In this document: positions 1 to 10,000 of the stretch, one piece after another
How positions within the stretch are numbered: position 1 is the stretch's first letter
How the letters are laid out: the number at the start of each line of letters is the position of its first letter
Origin: Candidatus Binatia bacterium
GTDB lineage: Bacteria; Desulfobacterota; Binatia; Bin18
DNA length: 64,000 nucleotides
Direction of reading: 5' to 3'
NCBI GenBank assembly: GCA_022820725.1
Contig: JAJEFA010000012.1
Span: forward strand, 171,068-235,067
Translations under genes and position numbers: made by a program
The notes under the pieces: model-generated
Told to the model about the DNA's origin: nothing
What the model saw: only the letters and a program-made list of their open reading frames with translations
Database searches by the model: none

Positions 1-1
1 T

Positions 2-481
2 ATCAGCTTTATCGACGTGCCGGGTTTTCTCCCAGGGACATCCCAAGAATATGGCGGTATTATTCGTCACGGCGCGAAACTGCTCTACGCTTATTGCGAA
101 GCCACCGTGCCAAAGATTTCGGTCATCACACGTAAAGCGTACGGTGGTGCCTATGTTGTCATGTCGAGTAAGGCAATCCGCGGTGACATTAATCTCGCCT
201 ATCCGACTGGTGAGATCGCAGTTATGGGTCCAGACGGGGCGGTGAACATCATTTTCCGTAACGCCATCAAAGACGCACCAGACCAAGACGTCGAGCGGAC
301 CAAATTAGTTGAGGAATACCGCGAGACATTTGCCAATCCATTCAAAGCAGCGGAATTAGGCTATATCGATGAGATCATCATGCCCGCTGATACGCGTCCC
401 CGCCTCATCCAGGCACTCATGATGCTGCAAAACAAACGGGAGAAAAATCCGCCCAAGAAGCATGGCAATATTCCCCTATAA
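2..481 (+). CDS. pccB: Acyl-CoA carboxylase carboxyltransferase (beta) subunit, C-terminal fragment
   Basis: The frame is open from the left edge, so only the last 159 residues are present. This is the C-terminal crotonase-fold half of a biotin-dependent carboxyltransferase, which moves the carboxyl group from carboxybiotin to acetyl- or propionyl-CoA. Visible family signatures are [37 protein letters not shown] (oxyanion-hole glycine region) and the characteristic C-terminal end KKHGNIPL. The biotin carboxylase and BCCP follow on the same strand, so the three form one enzyme. Propionyl-CoA specificity is suggested by overall resemblance to PccB, but substrate choice cannot be read from the fragment. 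Confidence 0.9.
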   Translation: MSFIDVPGFLPGTSQEYGGIIRHGAKLLYAYCEATVPKISVITRKAYGGAYVVMSSKAIRGDINLAYPTGEIAVMGPDGAVNIIFRNAIKDAPDQDVERTKLVEEYRETFANPFKAAELGYIDEIIMPADTRPRLIQALMMLQNKREKNPPKKHGNIPL

Positions 482-541
482 GGGGGCTAGATTGCGGATG
501 GGTGAGCAAACACCCACCTCAATCCCGCCAAGGTAGGACCT

Positions 542-2047
542 ATGTTCAAACGTGTACTGATCGCAAACCGGGGAGAAATCGCCGTTCGAGTCATTCGCGC
601 CTGCCGTGAACTCGGCATTGAGACCGTTGCCGTGTATTCAGACGCTGATCGCTCCGCCCTGCACGTCCAATACGCCGACCAGGCATATCTGATTGGTCCA
701 GCCCCGTCCTCGGAGAGCTATCTGGTGATTGAAAAAATCCTTGATGTGGCCAAGCGAAGCGGCGTGGACGCTATTCACCCAGGATACGGTTTTCTGTCTG
801 AACGCGCGCCGTTTTCCAGAGCGTGCAGTGAGGCGGGCATTACCTTTATTGGACCGCACCCTGAGGCAATTGAAAAGATGGGTGACAAGGTGACCGCACG
901 GGCCATTATGGAAGACGCAAACGTCCCGGTTGTGCCAGGCACCGATGTATTAGGCGCTGAGGACGACGTTGTGGCTGCCGCAGAAAAGATCGGCTTTCCC
1001 GTCATGTTCAAAGCCTCAGCCGGTGGCGGTGGTAAAGGCATGCGGCTGGTCGAAAAAAAAGAAGACGTGCTGTCCGCTCTGCGTGGGGTACGCTCCGAGG
1101 CACAGTCGTCGTTTGGCGATGACCGAATGTATATGGAGAAGTTTGTTGAAAAGCCGCGCCACGTTGAAGTCCAGGTATTGGGTGATACGCACGGCAATAT
1201 TATTCACCTGTACGAACGTGAGTGTTCACTCCAACGTCGGCACCAAAAGGTCATCGAAGAGTCGCCCTCGACGGCAATCAGTCAAGGCGTCCGCGAACAG
1301 ATGGGCAAAGTGGCGGTTGAGGCGGCCAAGGCCGTGAATTATGTCGGAGCCGGAACTGTGGAGTTTTTGGTAGACGCCCGGCAGAACTTCTACTTCCTGG
1401 AGATGAATACCCGCATCCAGGTCGAGCATCCGATTACCGAACTCGTCACCGGAGTGGACTTGGTGAAAGCCCAGATCGAGATTGCGACCGGAGCGCCTTT
1501 GACCATACGGCAAGACGCGGTCCAGCAACGCGGCTGGGCGATCGAATGTCGGATTTATGCTGAAGACCCGGCTCGGGACTTCTTCCCGTCCCCCGGGAAA
1601 ATACAAATCCTGCGCACTCCCGGCGGCTATGGCATCCGCGATGACAGCGGCGTGTACGAAGGCTGGGAGGTTCCGATCCATTACGATCCCATGATCTCCA
1701 AGCTGTGCACCTATGGTCGTACCCGAGACGAAGCCATTCAGCGCATGCTGCGGGCGCTCCAGGAATACACCGTCGAGGGGATTATCACCAATATTCCTTT
1801 TCACCGTTGGGCGCTGACCCACCCACGCTTTGTGTCAGGCGACCTGGACACTGGCTTTATTCCCCAGGAGTATGGAGGGTTGCCGGAAGAAGAAGACCAC
1901 CTGCGGCATGAAATCATTCTGGCGGCGGCAGCCCTCGCGGCTTATCATAAGGAAAAGGACCTCACCCAATCGGTCTCCAGCCCGAAGGGAAGCTCTGGAA
2001 ACGTCTCGGCCTGGCGCGCCACCGGCTGGCGTGAAGGCGTCCGTTAG
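542..2047 (+). CDS. accC: Biotin carboxylase subunit of acyl-CoA carboxylase
   Basis: 501 residues; carboxylates the biotin on BCCP using ATP and bicarbonate. It has the N-terminal FKRVLIANRGEIAVR start, the ATP-grasp glycine loop GGGGKGM (161-167), the EMNTRIQVEHPITE metal/catalytic segment (287-300) and a biotin-carboxylase C-terminal domain. It is about 50 residues longer than a minimal AccC, as is common for stand-alone subunits of propionyl/acetyl-CoA carboxylases. It lies 60 bases after the carboxyltransferase gene and 38 bases before the BCCP gene, which indicates a co-transcribed three-gene enzyme. Confidence 0.95.
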   Translation: MFKRVLIANRGEIAVRVIRACRELGIETVAVYSDADRSALHVQYADQAYLIGPAPSSESYLVIEKILDVAKRSGVDAIHPGYGFLSERAPFSRACSEAGITFIGPHPEAIEKMGDKVTARAIMEDANVPVVPGTDVLGAEDDVVAAAEKIGFPVMFKASAGGGGKGMRLVEKKEDVLSALRGVRSEAQSSFGDDRMYMEKFVEKPRHVEVQVLGDTHGNIIHLYERECSLQRRHQKVIEESPSTAISQGVREQMGKVAVEAAKAVNYVGAGTVEFLVDARQNFYFLEMNTRIQVEHPITELVTGVDLVKAQIEIATGAPLTIRQDAVQQRGWAIECRIYAEDPARDFFPSPGKIQILRTPGGYGIRDDSGVYEGWEVPIHYDPMISKLCTYGRTRDEAIQRMLRALQEYTVEGIITNIPFHRWALTHPRFVSGDLDTGFIPQEYGGLPEEEDHLRHEIILAAAALAAYHKEKDLTQSVSSPKGSSGNVSAWRATGWREGVR

Positions 2048-2085
2048 CAAACGAAAGGCACCGCCCAAGCAAGGATTGCATCTCT

Positions 2086-2589
2086 ATGGCCTATAAAGCA
2101 ATGCTCGGCGACCAGACCTATACCATCAGCGTCCACGAGTTGGACGAACACCAGTATAAAATCGTCATCGACGATGAAGAGCATATCATTGACGGCAGAC
2201 GCTTGACCGGCCATATGTACTCGCTCATTGTTGAGAACAAGTCGTTTACCGTTGATGTGGCAGAAAAAGACGACGAGTATACCGTCGCCTATGAAGGCAA
2301 AAGCTTTCAGGTCGGAGTACTCGATGAACGCAAGGCCCGCCGGGGCGGAGCCGGGGCGAGCCTTGGTGGAGCGGGCGAGAAAGATATCTGTTCGATGATG
2401 CCGGGGAAAGTGGTCGAGCTCCTGGTGCAGGCAGGCGATGCCGTGGAAAAAGATCAGGGAGTCATCATCATCGAGGCGATGAAAATGGAAAATGAAATCC
2501 GTGCTCCCGTTGCCGGAACAGTCAAGGCTGTTCACGTTGAGACGGGTCAGGCGGTTGAATCTGGAGAACTGCTCGTCGAACTTGAATAA
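2086..2589 (+). CDS. Biotin carboxyl carrier protein of acyl-CoA carboxylase
   Basis: 167 residues. The C-terminal half is a biotinyl/lipoyl domain with the biotinylation motif EAMKMENE, the modified lysine being Lys133, between MMPGKVVELLV and APVAGTVKAV. The N-terminal half is beta-rich and charged, as in the linker/BT-like region of propionyl-CoA carboxylase alpha chains. A Gly/Arg/Ala hinge (about 83-97) separates the two. It carries biotin between the biotin carboxylase and carboxyltransferase encoded just upstream. In many relatives this domain is fused to the biotin carboxylase; here it is separate. Confidence 0.93.
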   Translation: MAYKAMLGDQTYTISVHELDEHQYKIVIDDEEHIIDGRRLTGHMYSLIVENKSFTVDVAEKDDEYTVAYEGKSFQVGVLDERKARRGGAGASLGGAGEKDICSMMPGKVVELLVQAGDAVEKDQGVIIIEAMKMENEIRAPVAGTVKAVHVETGQAVESGELLVELE

Positions 2590-2637
2590 GCATCTCTTCG
2601 CAAGGTGGCTGCTTGCAGAGCCACACGATTCGCCATT

Positions 2638-4305
2638 ATGAGCGAAGCCTTCTCTCCCGCAGACACGCAGAAGCTTGCCCCATTCTTCACCAATCTGACT
2701 GAACCCATCTTTGGCCTGAAACTCCCCCAAGAAGTCGCCGGCGCCCTCTTCTCCCGCTATAGCCGGTCGGCAAAAAGCTTACGTCAAATTTTTCTGGATG
2801 AATTTCTTGGTCAGGCGGACCTTCAGGGTAGTCTATTTGGCGATGGAGCCGCTCCAAGCGACGATAGTCAAGCAATCCAAAAGGCACGAGCATTCTATGA
2901 CCGCGTCCTCGTCGGCTATGGTGACGACTCGGTAGCCCAACTTGGTGGCGCGCATATCGCCTGTGAAAGGATTTCAAACGTTGCCGCTAAGATTCTCGAA
3001 GATGCCCGGATCGGCATCGCCCCGCTGGAGAAGTCGACCCGCTATGTCCGCTTTGACAACCAGGATCCTGACGGCGACTACCTTTTCTATAAGGAACCGA
3101 CAATCATGGGCTCGTCGCATCGGGAGGCGTATCTCAGCTGTATGCGCCACTTGTTCGAGACCTATGCCGCCCAAATCGAGCCCATGATCGCCTTTGTGCG
3201 GGATAGTCTGCCCATCGACACTGTTGAGTGGAAACATCCACAAACGGGCGACCCCCTCACCTATACAGACACACAGCGGGACGAGACCCTCAGAAGATGG
3301 GCCGAGGGGGCGTACCGCTCGACTGTCAGAGCGCACGCCTGCGACATCCTGCGCTCGTACCTCCCGGCAGCGACCCTGACGAACGTTGGCATCTTCGGTG
3401 TCGGCCAAGCTTTTGAACACCTGCTCAACAAACTGTATTCGCTTGACTTGGCCGAGACTCAGGACATCGCCAAGCCTATGCACAAAGCCCTAGAGGCGCT
3501 CATTCCGTCTTTTGTCAAACGCGCCCAGCCTAACGCATACTTAAGGCAAACAGCGGCGGATGCCCAGGCATTGTCGCAGACACTCCTAGACGGACAGAGC
3601 GTTCAATCGACCGAGGCGGTCAGTCTCGTCGATTACGACCGGGACGCTGAGGATCGCATCCTGGCGGCCATCCTCTACCCGAATGTGCGCCTGCCGCTCG
3701 GTCAGGTGCGCTCTCTGGTGAAAAACCTTCCGGTTGAGCAACGGGCACAGGTCTTCGACGCCTACATCGGACAACGCCGGCATCGCCGAGACAAACCCGG
3801 CCGGGCACTTGAGCATACATATTATACGTTCGATATCATTGGGAATCTGGGAATCTACCGTGATCTCCAACGGCATAGAATCCTCACTCAGGAGCGCCAG
3901 GATTTCACCACCGCGCATGGCTATGACACACCGCCTGAGATCGAGCAAGCCGGATTCCAGGTACCATTTATGGAGTGCATGGAACGGGCGGCCGCGGTGT
4001 ACGAGCGAATCTTCGCGGACTTTCCGGCCGAGGCGCAATACGTCGTGCCGTTTGCCTATCGGGTCCGGTGGTATATGAAACTCAACCTGCGCGAGGCTAT
4101 TCATATGGGCGAACTCCGCACCCTGCCGCAAGGCCACCCGGACTATCGCCTTATTGTCCAGGAGATGTGGCGGCTCATCGGTGAGGTCCACCCGACCCTC
4201 GCCCGGAGCGCGACCTTCCTCGACTGGCAGACCTACCGCCTCGGTCGTCTCCAGTCTGAAATGCGGACCGAGTATAAAAAGTCTCGGCTTACTCCGGCCA
4301 CTTGA
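2638..4305 (+). CDS. Double-domain ThyX-like protein (FAD-dependent thymidylate synthase family)
   Basis: 555 residues from the ATG at 2638; an in-frame GTG 33 bases upstream gives an unlikely start. The length matches two tandem ThyX-fold halves. The first contains YGDDSVAQLGGAHIACE and EKSTRYVRF, typical of ThyX N-terminal regions. The second contains RHRRDKPGRALEH and LQRHRILTQERQDFTT, the position of the ThyX RHR motif. The classical RHR-x7-S signature is degenerate, so thymidylate synthase activity (methylenetetrahydrofolate and FADH2 methylating dUMP) is uncertain; double-length ThyX homologs of this kind are known in several phyla. The end overlaps the convergent EthD gene by 17 bases. 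Confidence 0.8.
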   Translation: MSEAFSPADTQKLAPFFTNLTEPIFGLKLPQEVAGALFSRYSRSAKSLRQIFLDEFLGQADLQGSLFGDGAAPSDDSQAIQKARAFYDRVLVGYGDDSVAQLGGAHIACERISNVAAKILEDARIGIAPLEKSTRYVRFDNQDPDGDYLFYKEPTIMGSSHREAYLSCMRHLFETYAAQIEPMIAFVRDSLPIDTVEWKHPQTGDPLTYTDTQRDETLRRWAEGAYRSTVRAHACDILRSYLPAATLTNVGIFGVGQAFEHLLNKLYSLDLAETQDIAKPMHKALEALIPSFVKRAQPNAYLRQTAADAQALSQTLLDGQSVQSTEAVSLVDYDRDAEDRILAAILYPNVRLPLGQVRSLVKNLPVEQRAQVFDAYIGQRRHRRDKPGRALEHTYYTFDIIGNLGIYRDLQRHRILTQERQDFTTAHGYDTPPEIEQAGFQVPFMECMERAAAVYERIFADFPAEAQYVVPFAYRVRWYMKLNLREAIHMGELRTLPQGHPDYRLIVQEMWRLIGEVHPTLARSATFLDWQTYRLGRLQSEMRTEYKKSRLTPAT

Positions 4306-4963
4306 CCTGATGCTCTTGGGCCATGAAGTTGGTAATGAGCGTTTGATCCAGGAACTTCGCTCCATCTGGCCACGAACCTTCGGTGAACTCTTTTGAATTG
4401 ACCAATGTATCCCACGCCGCCAGATCTTCGACCCAGAGTTGGGCCACGCCGTCCCATTTTGGCTCGGCATAGCTATAGGCCGCGTCGATGGTGTGGCACT
4501 GCACGTAGCGTTGGAGTCCCGGCAACTCACACACGATCGGGCCGTGGACTTCAATCCAGTATTGCCGAAAGTCTTCAAGGTTCATGCCCGGCTTTCGTTT
4601 GAGCTGGAAAATACCTTTCACTTGGTGTGGGGTTTGCGGACCGTCCTTAATGACGTGGTCGTGTGCCACTAACCATTCCACGCGGTTCATATCTATGAAG
4701 TTGGGTTCGTCGGCGAGCGCACCGTTCACATATTCGGCACTCGTACGCAAGGCATCTATCGCCGCTTGGTCCTCAATCCACGCTTCCGCCGCCCCATCAT
4801 AGGGGGAGTTCGTTCCCTCCAACGGAATACGGTGACTCTGCTCATACCGCCACGTCTGAGCGATACGCGCGGCAATCGGCCCGTGGGTTTCCTTCCAGTA
4901 GCGATGAAACTCTTCATCGCTCAGAGATGGCTTTCTGGTAATGAAATAAAGTATGTGCAGCAT
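4289..4963 (-). CDS. Tandem EthD-domain protein
   Basis: 224 residues made of two EthD (dimeric alpha/beta barrel) repeats. The signature F-x-x-Y-W-x-E-x-H-G-P-I appears at about 19-31 (FHRYWKETHGPIAA) and again at about 136-148 (FRQYWIEVHGPIV). A canonical AAAGGAGG Shine-Dalgarno lies 7 bases before the ATG. EthD proteins are small ferredoxin-fold proteins named from ether-degradation loci; most have no proven biochemical role, and related folds act as monooxygenases, decarboxylases or heme-binding proteins. The two copies could form an intramolecular dimer. It converges on the ThyX-like gene, with which it shares 17 bases. Confidence 0.85.
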   Translation of the reverse strand: MLHILYFITRKPSLSDEEFHRYWKETHGPIAARIAQTWRYEQSHRIPLEGTNSPYDGAAEAWIEDQAAIDALRTSAEYVNGALADEPNFIDMNRVEWLVAHDHVIKDGPQTPHQVKGIFQLKRKPGMNLEDFRQYWIEVHGPIVCELPGLQRYVQCHTIDAAYSYAEPKWDGVAQLWVEDLAAWDTLVNSKEFTEGSWPDGAKFLDQTLITNFMAQEHQVKWPE

Positions 4964-5002
4964 ATTTCTTCCTCCTTTTGATCAAGGTGTCTCTCCCCGT
5001 CT

Positions 5003-5029
5003 TGTATACTTCTGGAGCCGTCTGAACAA
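5003..5029 (-). promoter_or_regulatory. Possible sigma70-type promoter of the EthD gene
   Basis: On the minus strand a TATACA hexamer (5008..5003) is preceded 15-16 bases upstream by TTGTTC/TTTGTT (5030..5024). It sits about 40 bases before the EthD start codon. The spacing is slightly short, so this is a weak call. Confidence 0.3.
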
Positions 5030-5053
5030 ACGCTTTGCCACACAGAGCGGGTG

Positions 5054-5635
5054 TCACCCCGACTGCGTCGTGGACAACCCCTCTTCCTGTTTATTAAACC
5101 ACCTGAGGGCACGCGATAAATACTGCAACCCCGAGATAGTGACGGTGACTCCGGCAAGAATCTCGCTCGTGTCCCGGAGGAGTGGAATTTGCCAAGCAAC
5201 ATTGTGCAGGGCGACCAGAGCCATACTGACCGTCAGCAGCTGAAAGAAAGTACTGGCCTTTCCAATAAGCGTCGGTCGGACTTCGATGGCATGCCCCGTG
5301 ACAAAAAACAGCACACTATAGCCAATCAGAATAATCACATCCCGCATGATCACCAGGACCGCAAGCCAGCGAGGAATATCACCCAAAAAGGCGAGAATGA
5401 CAAAGGAGCTCACCAGGAGCAGTTTATCTGCCAGGGGATCAATGAACGCGCCCAATGTCGTCCGCGCGTCCAGCCAGCGGGCCAGCAGGCCATCAAGTGA
5501 GTCGGTAATACCCGCCAGAATAAAGACGATCAGCGCTTCGGTGTACCGTTCGTCCACCAGCAGGATCAAAAAGATCGGAATCGCCCCTATGCGTAACAGG
5601 GTAATGAAGTTGGGAAGATTGAGTACAGAGAACAC
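5054..5635 (-). CDS. pgsA: CDP-diacylglycerol--glycerol-3-phosphate phosphatidyltransferase
   Basis: 193 residues with several hydrophobic segments. It carries the complete CDP-alcohol phosphotransferase signature D45-x2-D48-G49-x2-A52-R53-x8-G62-x3-D66-x3-D70, whose aspartates bind two metal ions. The N-terminal NLPNFITLLRI is typical of PgsA, which makes phosphatidylglycerol phosphate at the inner membrane. The start is a GTG. It follows hflX on the same strand by 29 bases and is probably the last gene of the guaB-guaA-dnaE-hflX run. Another CDP-alcohol transferase specificity cannot be excluded. Confidence 0.88.
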   Translation of the reverse strand: MFSVLNLPNFITLLRIGAIPIFLILLVDERYTEALIVFILAGITDSLDGLLARWLDARTTLGAFIDPLADKLLLVSSFVILAFLGDIPRWLAVLVIMRDVIILIGYSVLFFVTGHAIEVRPTLIGKASTFFQLLTVSMALVALHNVAWQIPLLRDTSEILAGVTVTISGLQYLSRALRWFNKQEEGLSTTQSG

Positions 5636-5664
5636 CGGGAATGAGAAATCCCCTTCTTCAATAT

Positions 5665-7062
5665 CTAGACCTTCGCGTGCTGACGGGTCTGTGCCAGGCG
5701 TTTCTTGAGCTGGCCTGCCACTTTCGCCGACACCCGCGTTGCCACCTGCACGCAGGTCTCCGTATACGTTTCTTCTATCACTGTTCCGTTGCGTCGCAAC
5801 CAGGCCATCAGATCCCCACTGCCAAGCGGCACCTCAACCTCGATCACCTCTTGATCGAGGGTACACAGCCGGGCGATTTCCTCTACCAGCGGCTCAATGC
5901 CTATCCCTTGCTTTGCCGAGATACGAAACACTCCATCCCGGTCATACTCTCGCCCGTTCGTGGTACGCACCGAGGAAGAACCCCTCCAGTCGTCCATATC
6001 GAATTCGTCATGGCAGTGGGTCTTGTCATCTGAGGCCTGCGCCAGTCCGTCGATCTTATTGAACACGGTAACAGTCGGTTTATTCCGTACTCCCATGTCT
6101 TCGAGCACACGTTCGGCAATATTTTGATGCTCGGACCAACGCGGATGGGTTGCATCAATCACGTGCAGCAGTACGTCCGCCGTCCGTATTTCTTCTAGCG
6201 TCCCTTTGAACGCGTCCACGAGTTGGTGCGGAAGTTTATTGATAAGCCCGACCGTGTCGGTGAGGAGCACGGATTGACCGTTGGGTAGGTCAAGCCGGCG
6301 GCTCGTTGGGTCCAGCGTGGCAAATAGCTTATCCTCGACAAAGACCTCAGCCTGGGTCAGACGATTCATCAAGGTCGATTTTCCCGCATTGGTATAGCCG
6401 ACGAGCGCAACGCAAGGGAAGGGAACCCGAGCCCGTTCCTGCCGATGCAGGGATCGGGTGCGTTCGACCTCGTGCAGCTTACGGCGCAAGGTTGCAATGC
6501 GTTCGCGAATACGGCGCCGATCCACCTCAAGCTGCGATTCACCAGGGCCGCGTGTCCCTACCCCGCCACCAAGGCGCGACAGATGGGTCCATTGGCGCGT
6601 GAGTCGGGGACGCAGGTATTCAAGCTGGGCCAACTCGACTTGCAATTTACCCGCCTGGCTGCGGGCGCGTTGGGCAAAGATGTCAAGGATCAGTTGGCTT
6701 CGGTCAATGACCTTACAGCCTAACGCGCGCTCTAAATTGCGCTGCTGAGCCGGAGATAAGCTCTCGTCAAAGATGACAACGCCCGCCTGGAGTTCCTCCC
6801 GGAGTTGTTTCACTTCCTCAATCTTGCCGGCCCCAATAAACGAGGCAGGATGGACCCCATTGCGCAGATGCTGAATAGTCTGACCCGAGACCGGCAGACC
6901 GGCGGTTTCGCTCAGGCGGAAGAGTTCTTCAATCGATTCCTGCGCTGAGAAGAGCCCGGCTCCTGTCTCTCCATTTAGTCCCCCGGAGTCTACGCCAACA
7001 AGAAAAGCGCGCTCCGGTGGTGGAGTGCATCCAGATGTGTATCGACGCCGGCGGCCAGCCAC
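5665..7062 (-). CDS. hflX: GTPase HflX
   Basis: 465 residues. Ribosome-associated GTPase that splits stalled or heat-damaged 70S ribosomes. The HflX N-terminal domain is marked by [10 protein letters not shown] (71-80) and [15 protein letters not shown] (165-179); the GTPase domain has P-loop GYTNAGKST (222-230), switch DPTSR, DTVGL and NKID. An acidic and Asp-rich insertion around 353-385 interrupts the G domain before its C-terminal part. The start is a GTG with a GGGGAGG Shine-Dalgarno 9 bases upstream, just after the dnaE stop. Confidence 0.95.
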   Translation of the reverse strand: MAGRRRRYTSGCTPPPERAFLVGVDSGGLNGETGAGLFSAQESIEELFRLSETAGLPVSGQTIQHLRNGVHPASFIGAGKIEEVKQLREELQAGVVIFDESLSPAQQRNLERALGCKVIDRSQLILDIFAQRARSQAGKLQVELAQLEYLRPRLTRQWTHLSRLGGGVGTRGPGESQLEVDRRRIRERIATLRRKLHEVERTRSLHRQERARVPFPCVALVGYTNAGKSTLMNRLTQAEVFVEDKLFATLDPTSRRLDLPNGQSVLLTDTVGLINKLPHQLVDAFKGTLEEIRTADVLLHVIDATHPRWSEHQNIAERVLEDMGVRNKPTVTVFNKIDGLAQASDDKTHCHDEFDMDDWRGSSSVRTTNGREYDRDGVFRISAKQGIGIEPLVEEIARLCTLDQEVIEVEVPLGSGDLMAWLRRNGTVIEETYTETCVQVATRVSAKVAGQLKKRLAQTRQHAKV

Positions 7063-7096
7063 AGACGATTACCTCCCCTTCTTTCCTGTGTGCTCG

Positions 7097-10000
7097 CTAC
7101 TGAAACGAGGCAACGCCACGGTCAAACAGCTGTTCAACATCCGTCAGCATCTCCGCAGTCGGCGCGACCTTGAGCTGTTCCGGCAATGAGATGATCGTTT
7201 CGGAATGGTCCGCGTGGAGCACGTGTAAAAACGTCTGACACCGGCCCTGGTGTTTTGTCAGGACCGTCTTGAGTTCAACGATATCTTCCTTGGTCGTGCT
7301 GTCAGCCGGTACCTGGATATGGACCTGCTTGACCTCGGCCTTCGCCACAGCATCGAGCGGTACAATCTCATTGGCAATAATCTGACACCGCTCCTCATCG
7401 ACATCGAGTGAACCGCTCACCAGGACCGGCTGCTCGGAATGGACTTCGGCTTCATGGCGCCGATAGGCTTCCGGCCATACAATGACCTCAACGCCTCCGG
7501 CCTTATCCTCCAGGGTATAAGTCGCGTAGCGGTCTCCCTTTTTGTTATTCTTGAGTTTCAGCGACTGAACCACACCGGCGAGACGAACTTTTTCTTGATG
7601 ACTGCGTCCTTTGAGGTCCGCCGTGGTCAGAGAGGTCACGCCGTGCAATCGCCCGACATACTTATCCAGCGGGTGGCCGGTAATAAAAAACCCGAGCGTT
7701 TCGCGTTCCTTATTCAGCTTCTCGATATCCGACCACTCTTCAGTCTGGGGCAACTCAGGCAAGGCCGGGTCCGCGCCGCCATTCGCAAATAAGCCCATCT
7801 GGTTGGCATTGCTGTGACCACTGGCCTTTTGGGCGGCCCAGCGCATGACGTCTTCAACGCCTGCCAGGAGCCGGGCGCGGGGCGTCTGAAACGAATCAAA
7901 CGCCCCGCATTTAATCAAACTCTCCATCACCCGTTTATTCGCTTGCGAACTCTGTACCCGGGTACAAAAGTCATAGACGTCGGTAAAGGGTCCATCCTGA
8001 CGGGCTTCCTGAATCACCTCAATCGCCTTCGATCCAACACCCTTTACCGCGCCGAGCCCAAAGCGAATAGTCTGACCACGAACGGTAAAATCCTCACCGC
8101 TTTCATTCACGTCGGGTGGCAGCACCGGGATGTTATGCGTCCGACATTCTGCCATATTTTTATACGTCTTATTGGTATCACCCATTTCCAGGCTGGTGAG
8201 TGCCGCCATGAATTCCTGCGGGAAATGGGCTTTCAGATACGCGGTTTGATAGGAAATCAGGGCGTAGGAGGCCGCATGGGATTTATTAAATCCATACGCG
8301 GCAAAGGTCTCCATGGCGTCAAAAATTTCTCCGGCAAGTTTATCCTTAATCCTATTGTCCGACGCGCCTTTCAGGAATTTGGCCCGCTCCTCCTGCATCA
8401 CTTCCTTTTTCTTTTTCCCCATGGCACGGCGGAGATTATCCGCGTCACTCAAGGAGTATCCGGCCAGGGTCTGGGCGATCTGCATCACCTGCTCTTGGTA
8501 AATCGTGACCCCATAGGTTTCTTTGAGAACGGGTTCAAGCAGCGGGTGCGGATAGGACACCGCTTCTTTGCCATGTTTGCGTTTAATAAATTGTTCGGCC
8601 GCTCCGCTGTCGAGCGGTCCGGGGCGAAACAGCGCAATCACGGCAAAGATGTCTTCAAAACAACTCGGCTTGAGCTGCGTGATCAGCTTGCGAATGCCAC
8701 TCCCCTCCATCTGGAAAACGCCGACCGTGTCCCCCCGGGTCAGCGCTCGATAGGTTTGCTTGTCGTCAAGCGGAATCGTGCTCAGATCAATAACAGTGCC
8801 GCGACTCTCTTCAATCCGTCTCACCACGTCATGGGTCAGCGTCAACGTCTTTAAGCCGAGAAAATCAAACTTGATCAGCCCAATGGTATCGACATCCGGG
8901 CCGGCATATTGGGTCAGGACATTCTTTTCCTTGTCAACATAGAGCGGTAGATGCTCAACGAGGGGGTTAGGCGCAATCACAATCCCAGCCGCGTGTTTCG
9001 AGGCGTGCCGCAATAATCCTTCGAGTTTCAGAGAGTGGGCAAAAAGCTTCTGCTCACGCTCTCCGTGTTCGCGCACCTCGCGCAGTCGCGGTTCCATATC
9101 GAGCGCGGTTTCCAGCGGGTGATCCTTGCCTTGTTTTGGTGCGGGATAGAGTTTGGCAATGCGGTCGGTTTCACCGTACGAGAACTCCAAAGCCCGTCCT
9201 ACATCCTTAATCGCTTGTTTGCCTTTGAGGGTCCCGAACGTAATAATCTGGGCGACCTTGTCTTCGCCATATTTGTCCTTGATATAACGGATGACCTCGT
9301 CCCGCCGCTCGTAGCAGAAGTCCACATCGATATCGGGCATACTCTTCCGGCCTGGATTCAGAAACCGCTCAAACAACAACTGATAGCGGATGGGGTCAAT
9401 GTCCGTAATCTTGAGCGCATAGGCCACAAGACTCCCCGCCGCCGACCCACGGCCCGGCCCAACCGGAATCCCCTGCGACCGAGCATAGCCAATGAAGTCG
9501 GCCACAATCAGGAAGTAGCCCGGAAAGCCCATTTCCCCAATGACTTTGAGTTCATAGTCCAGGCGGTCTCGATATGCCTGTTCTTTGGCGCTGTCCCAAT
9601 CTTCCTCAGTACGGAGGGGCTTGAGGCGTTCTTCCAGGCCTTCACGGGCCGTCTGCTCCAAACAGTCTTCCAGCGTCCCACCGGACTGCACATCATAGTT
9701 CGGGAAATAGAAGTTGCCAAAGGACAAGTCGAGGTTACACCGGTCTGCGACTTCGACCGTATTGGCAATCGCGTCGGGACAGTGGGCAAACTCGGCGATC
9801 ATTTCCTCCGGGGTTTTGACGTAGAGCTGGTCGGTCCCGAACCGCCAGCGATTCTCGTCGGACATGACTTTGGCGCTCTGGACGCACAGCAGGATTTCGT
9901 GGGCTTCGGCATCCTCGGCTTTCAGGTAATGACAGTCATTGGTGGCAATCAGGGGGAGCGAGCGTTGTCGGGACAGTTCGATCAGAGCCGGGTTGACCTT

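Noticed and set aside
3586..4578. 330-codon minus-strand open frame overlapping the ThyX-like and EthD genes
   Set aside because: Composition is shadow-like and both overlapped genes have clear family motifs.
7814..8854. 346-codon plus-strand open frame
   Set aside because: Antisense to dnaE, no family features, no Shine-Dalgarno.
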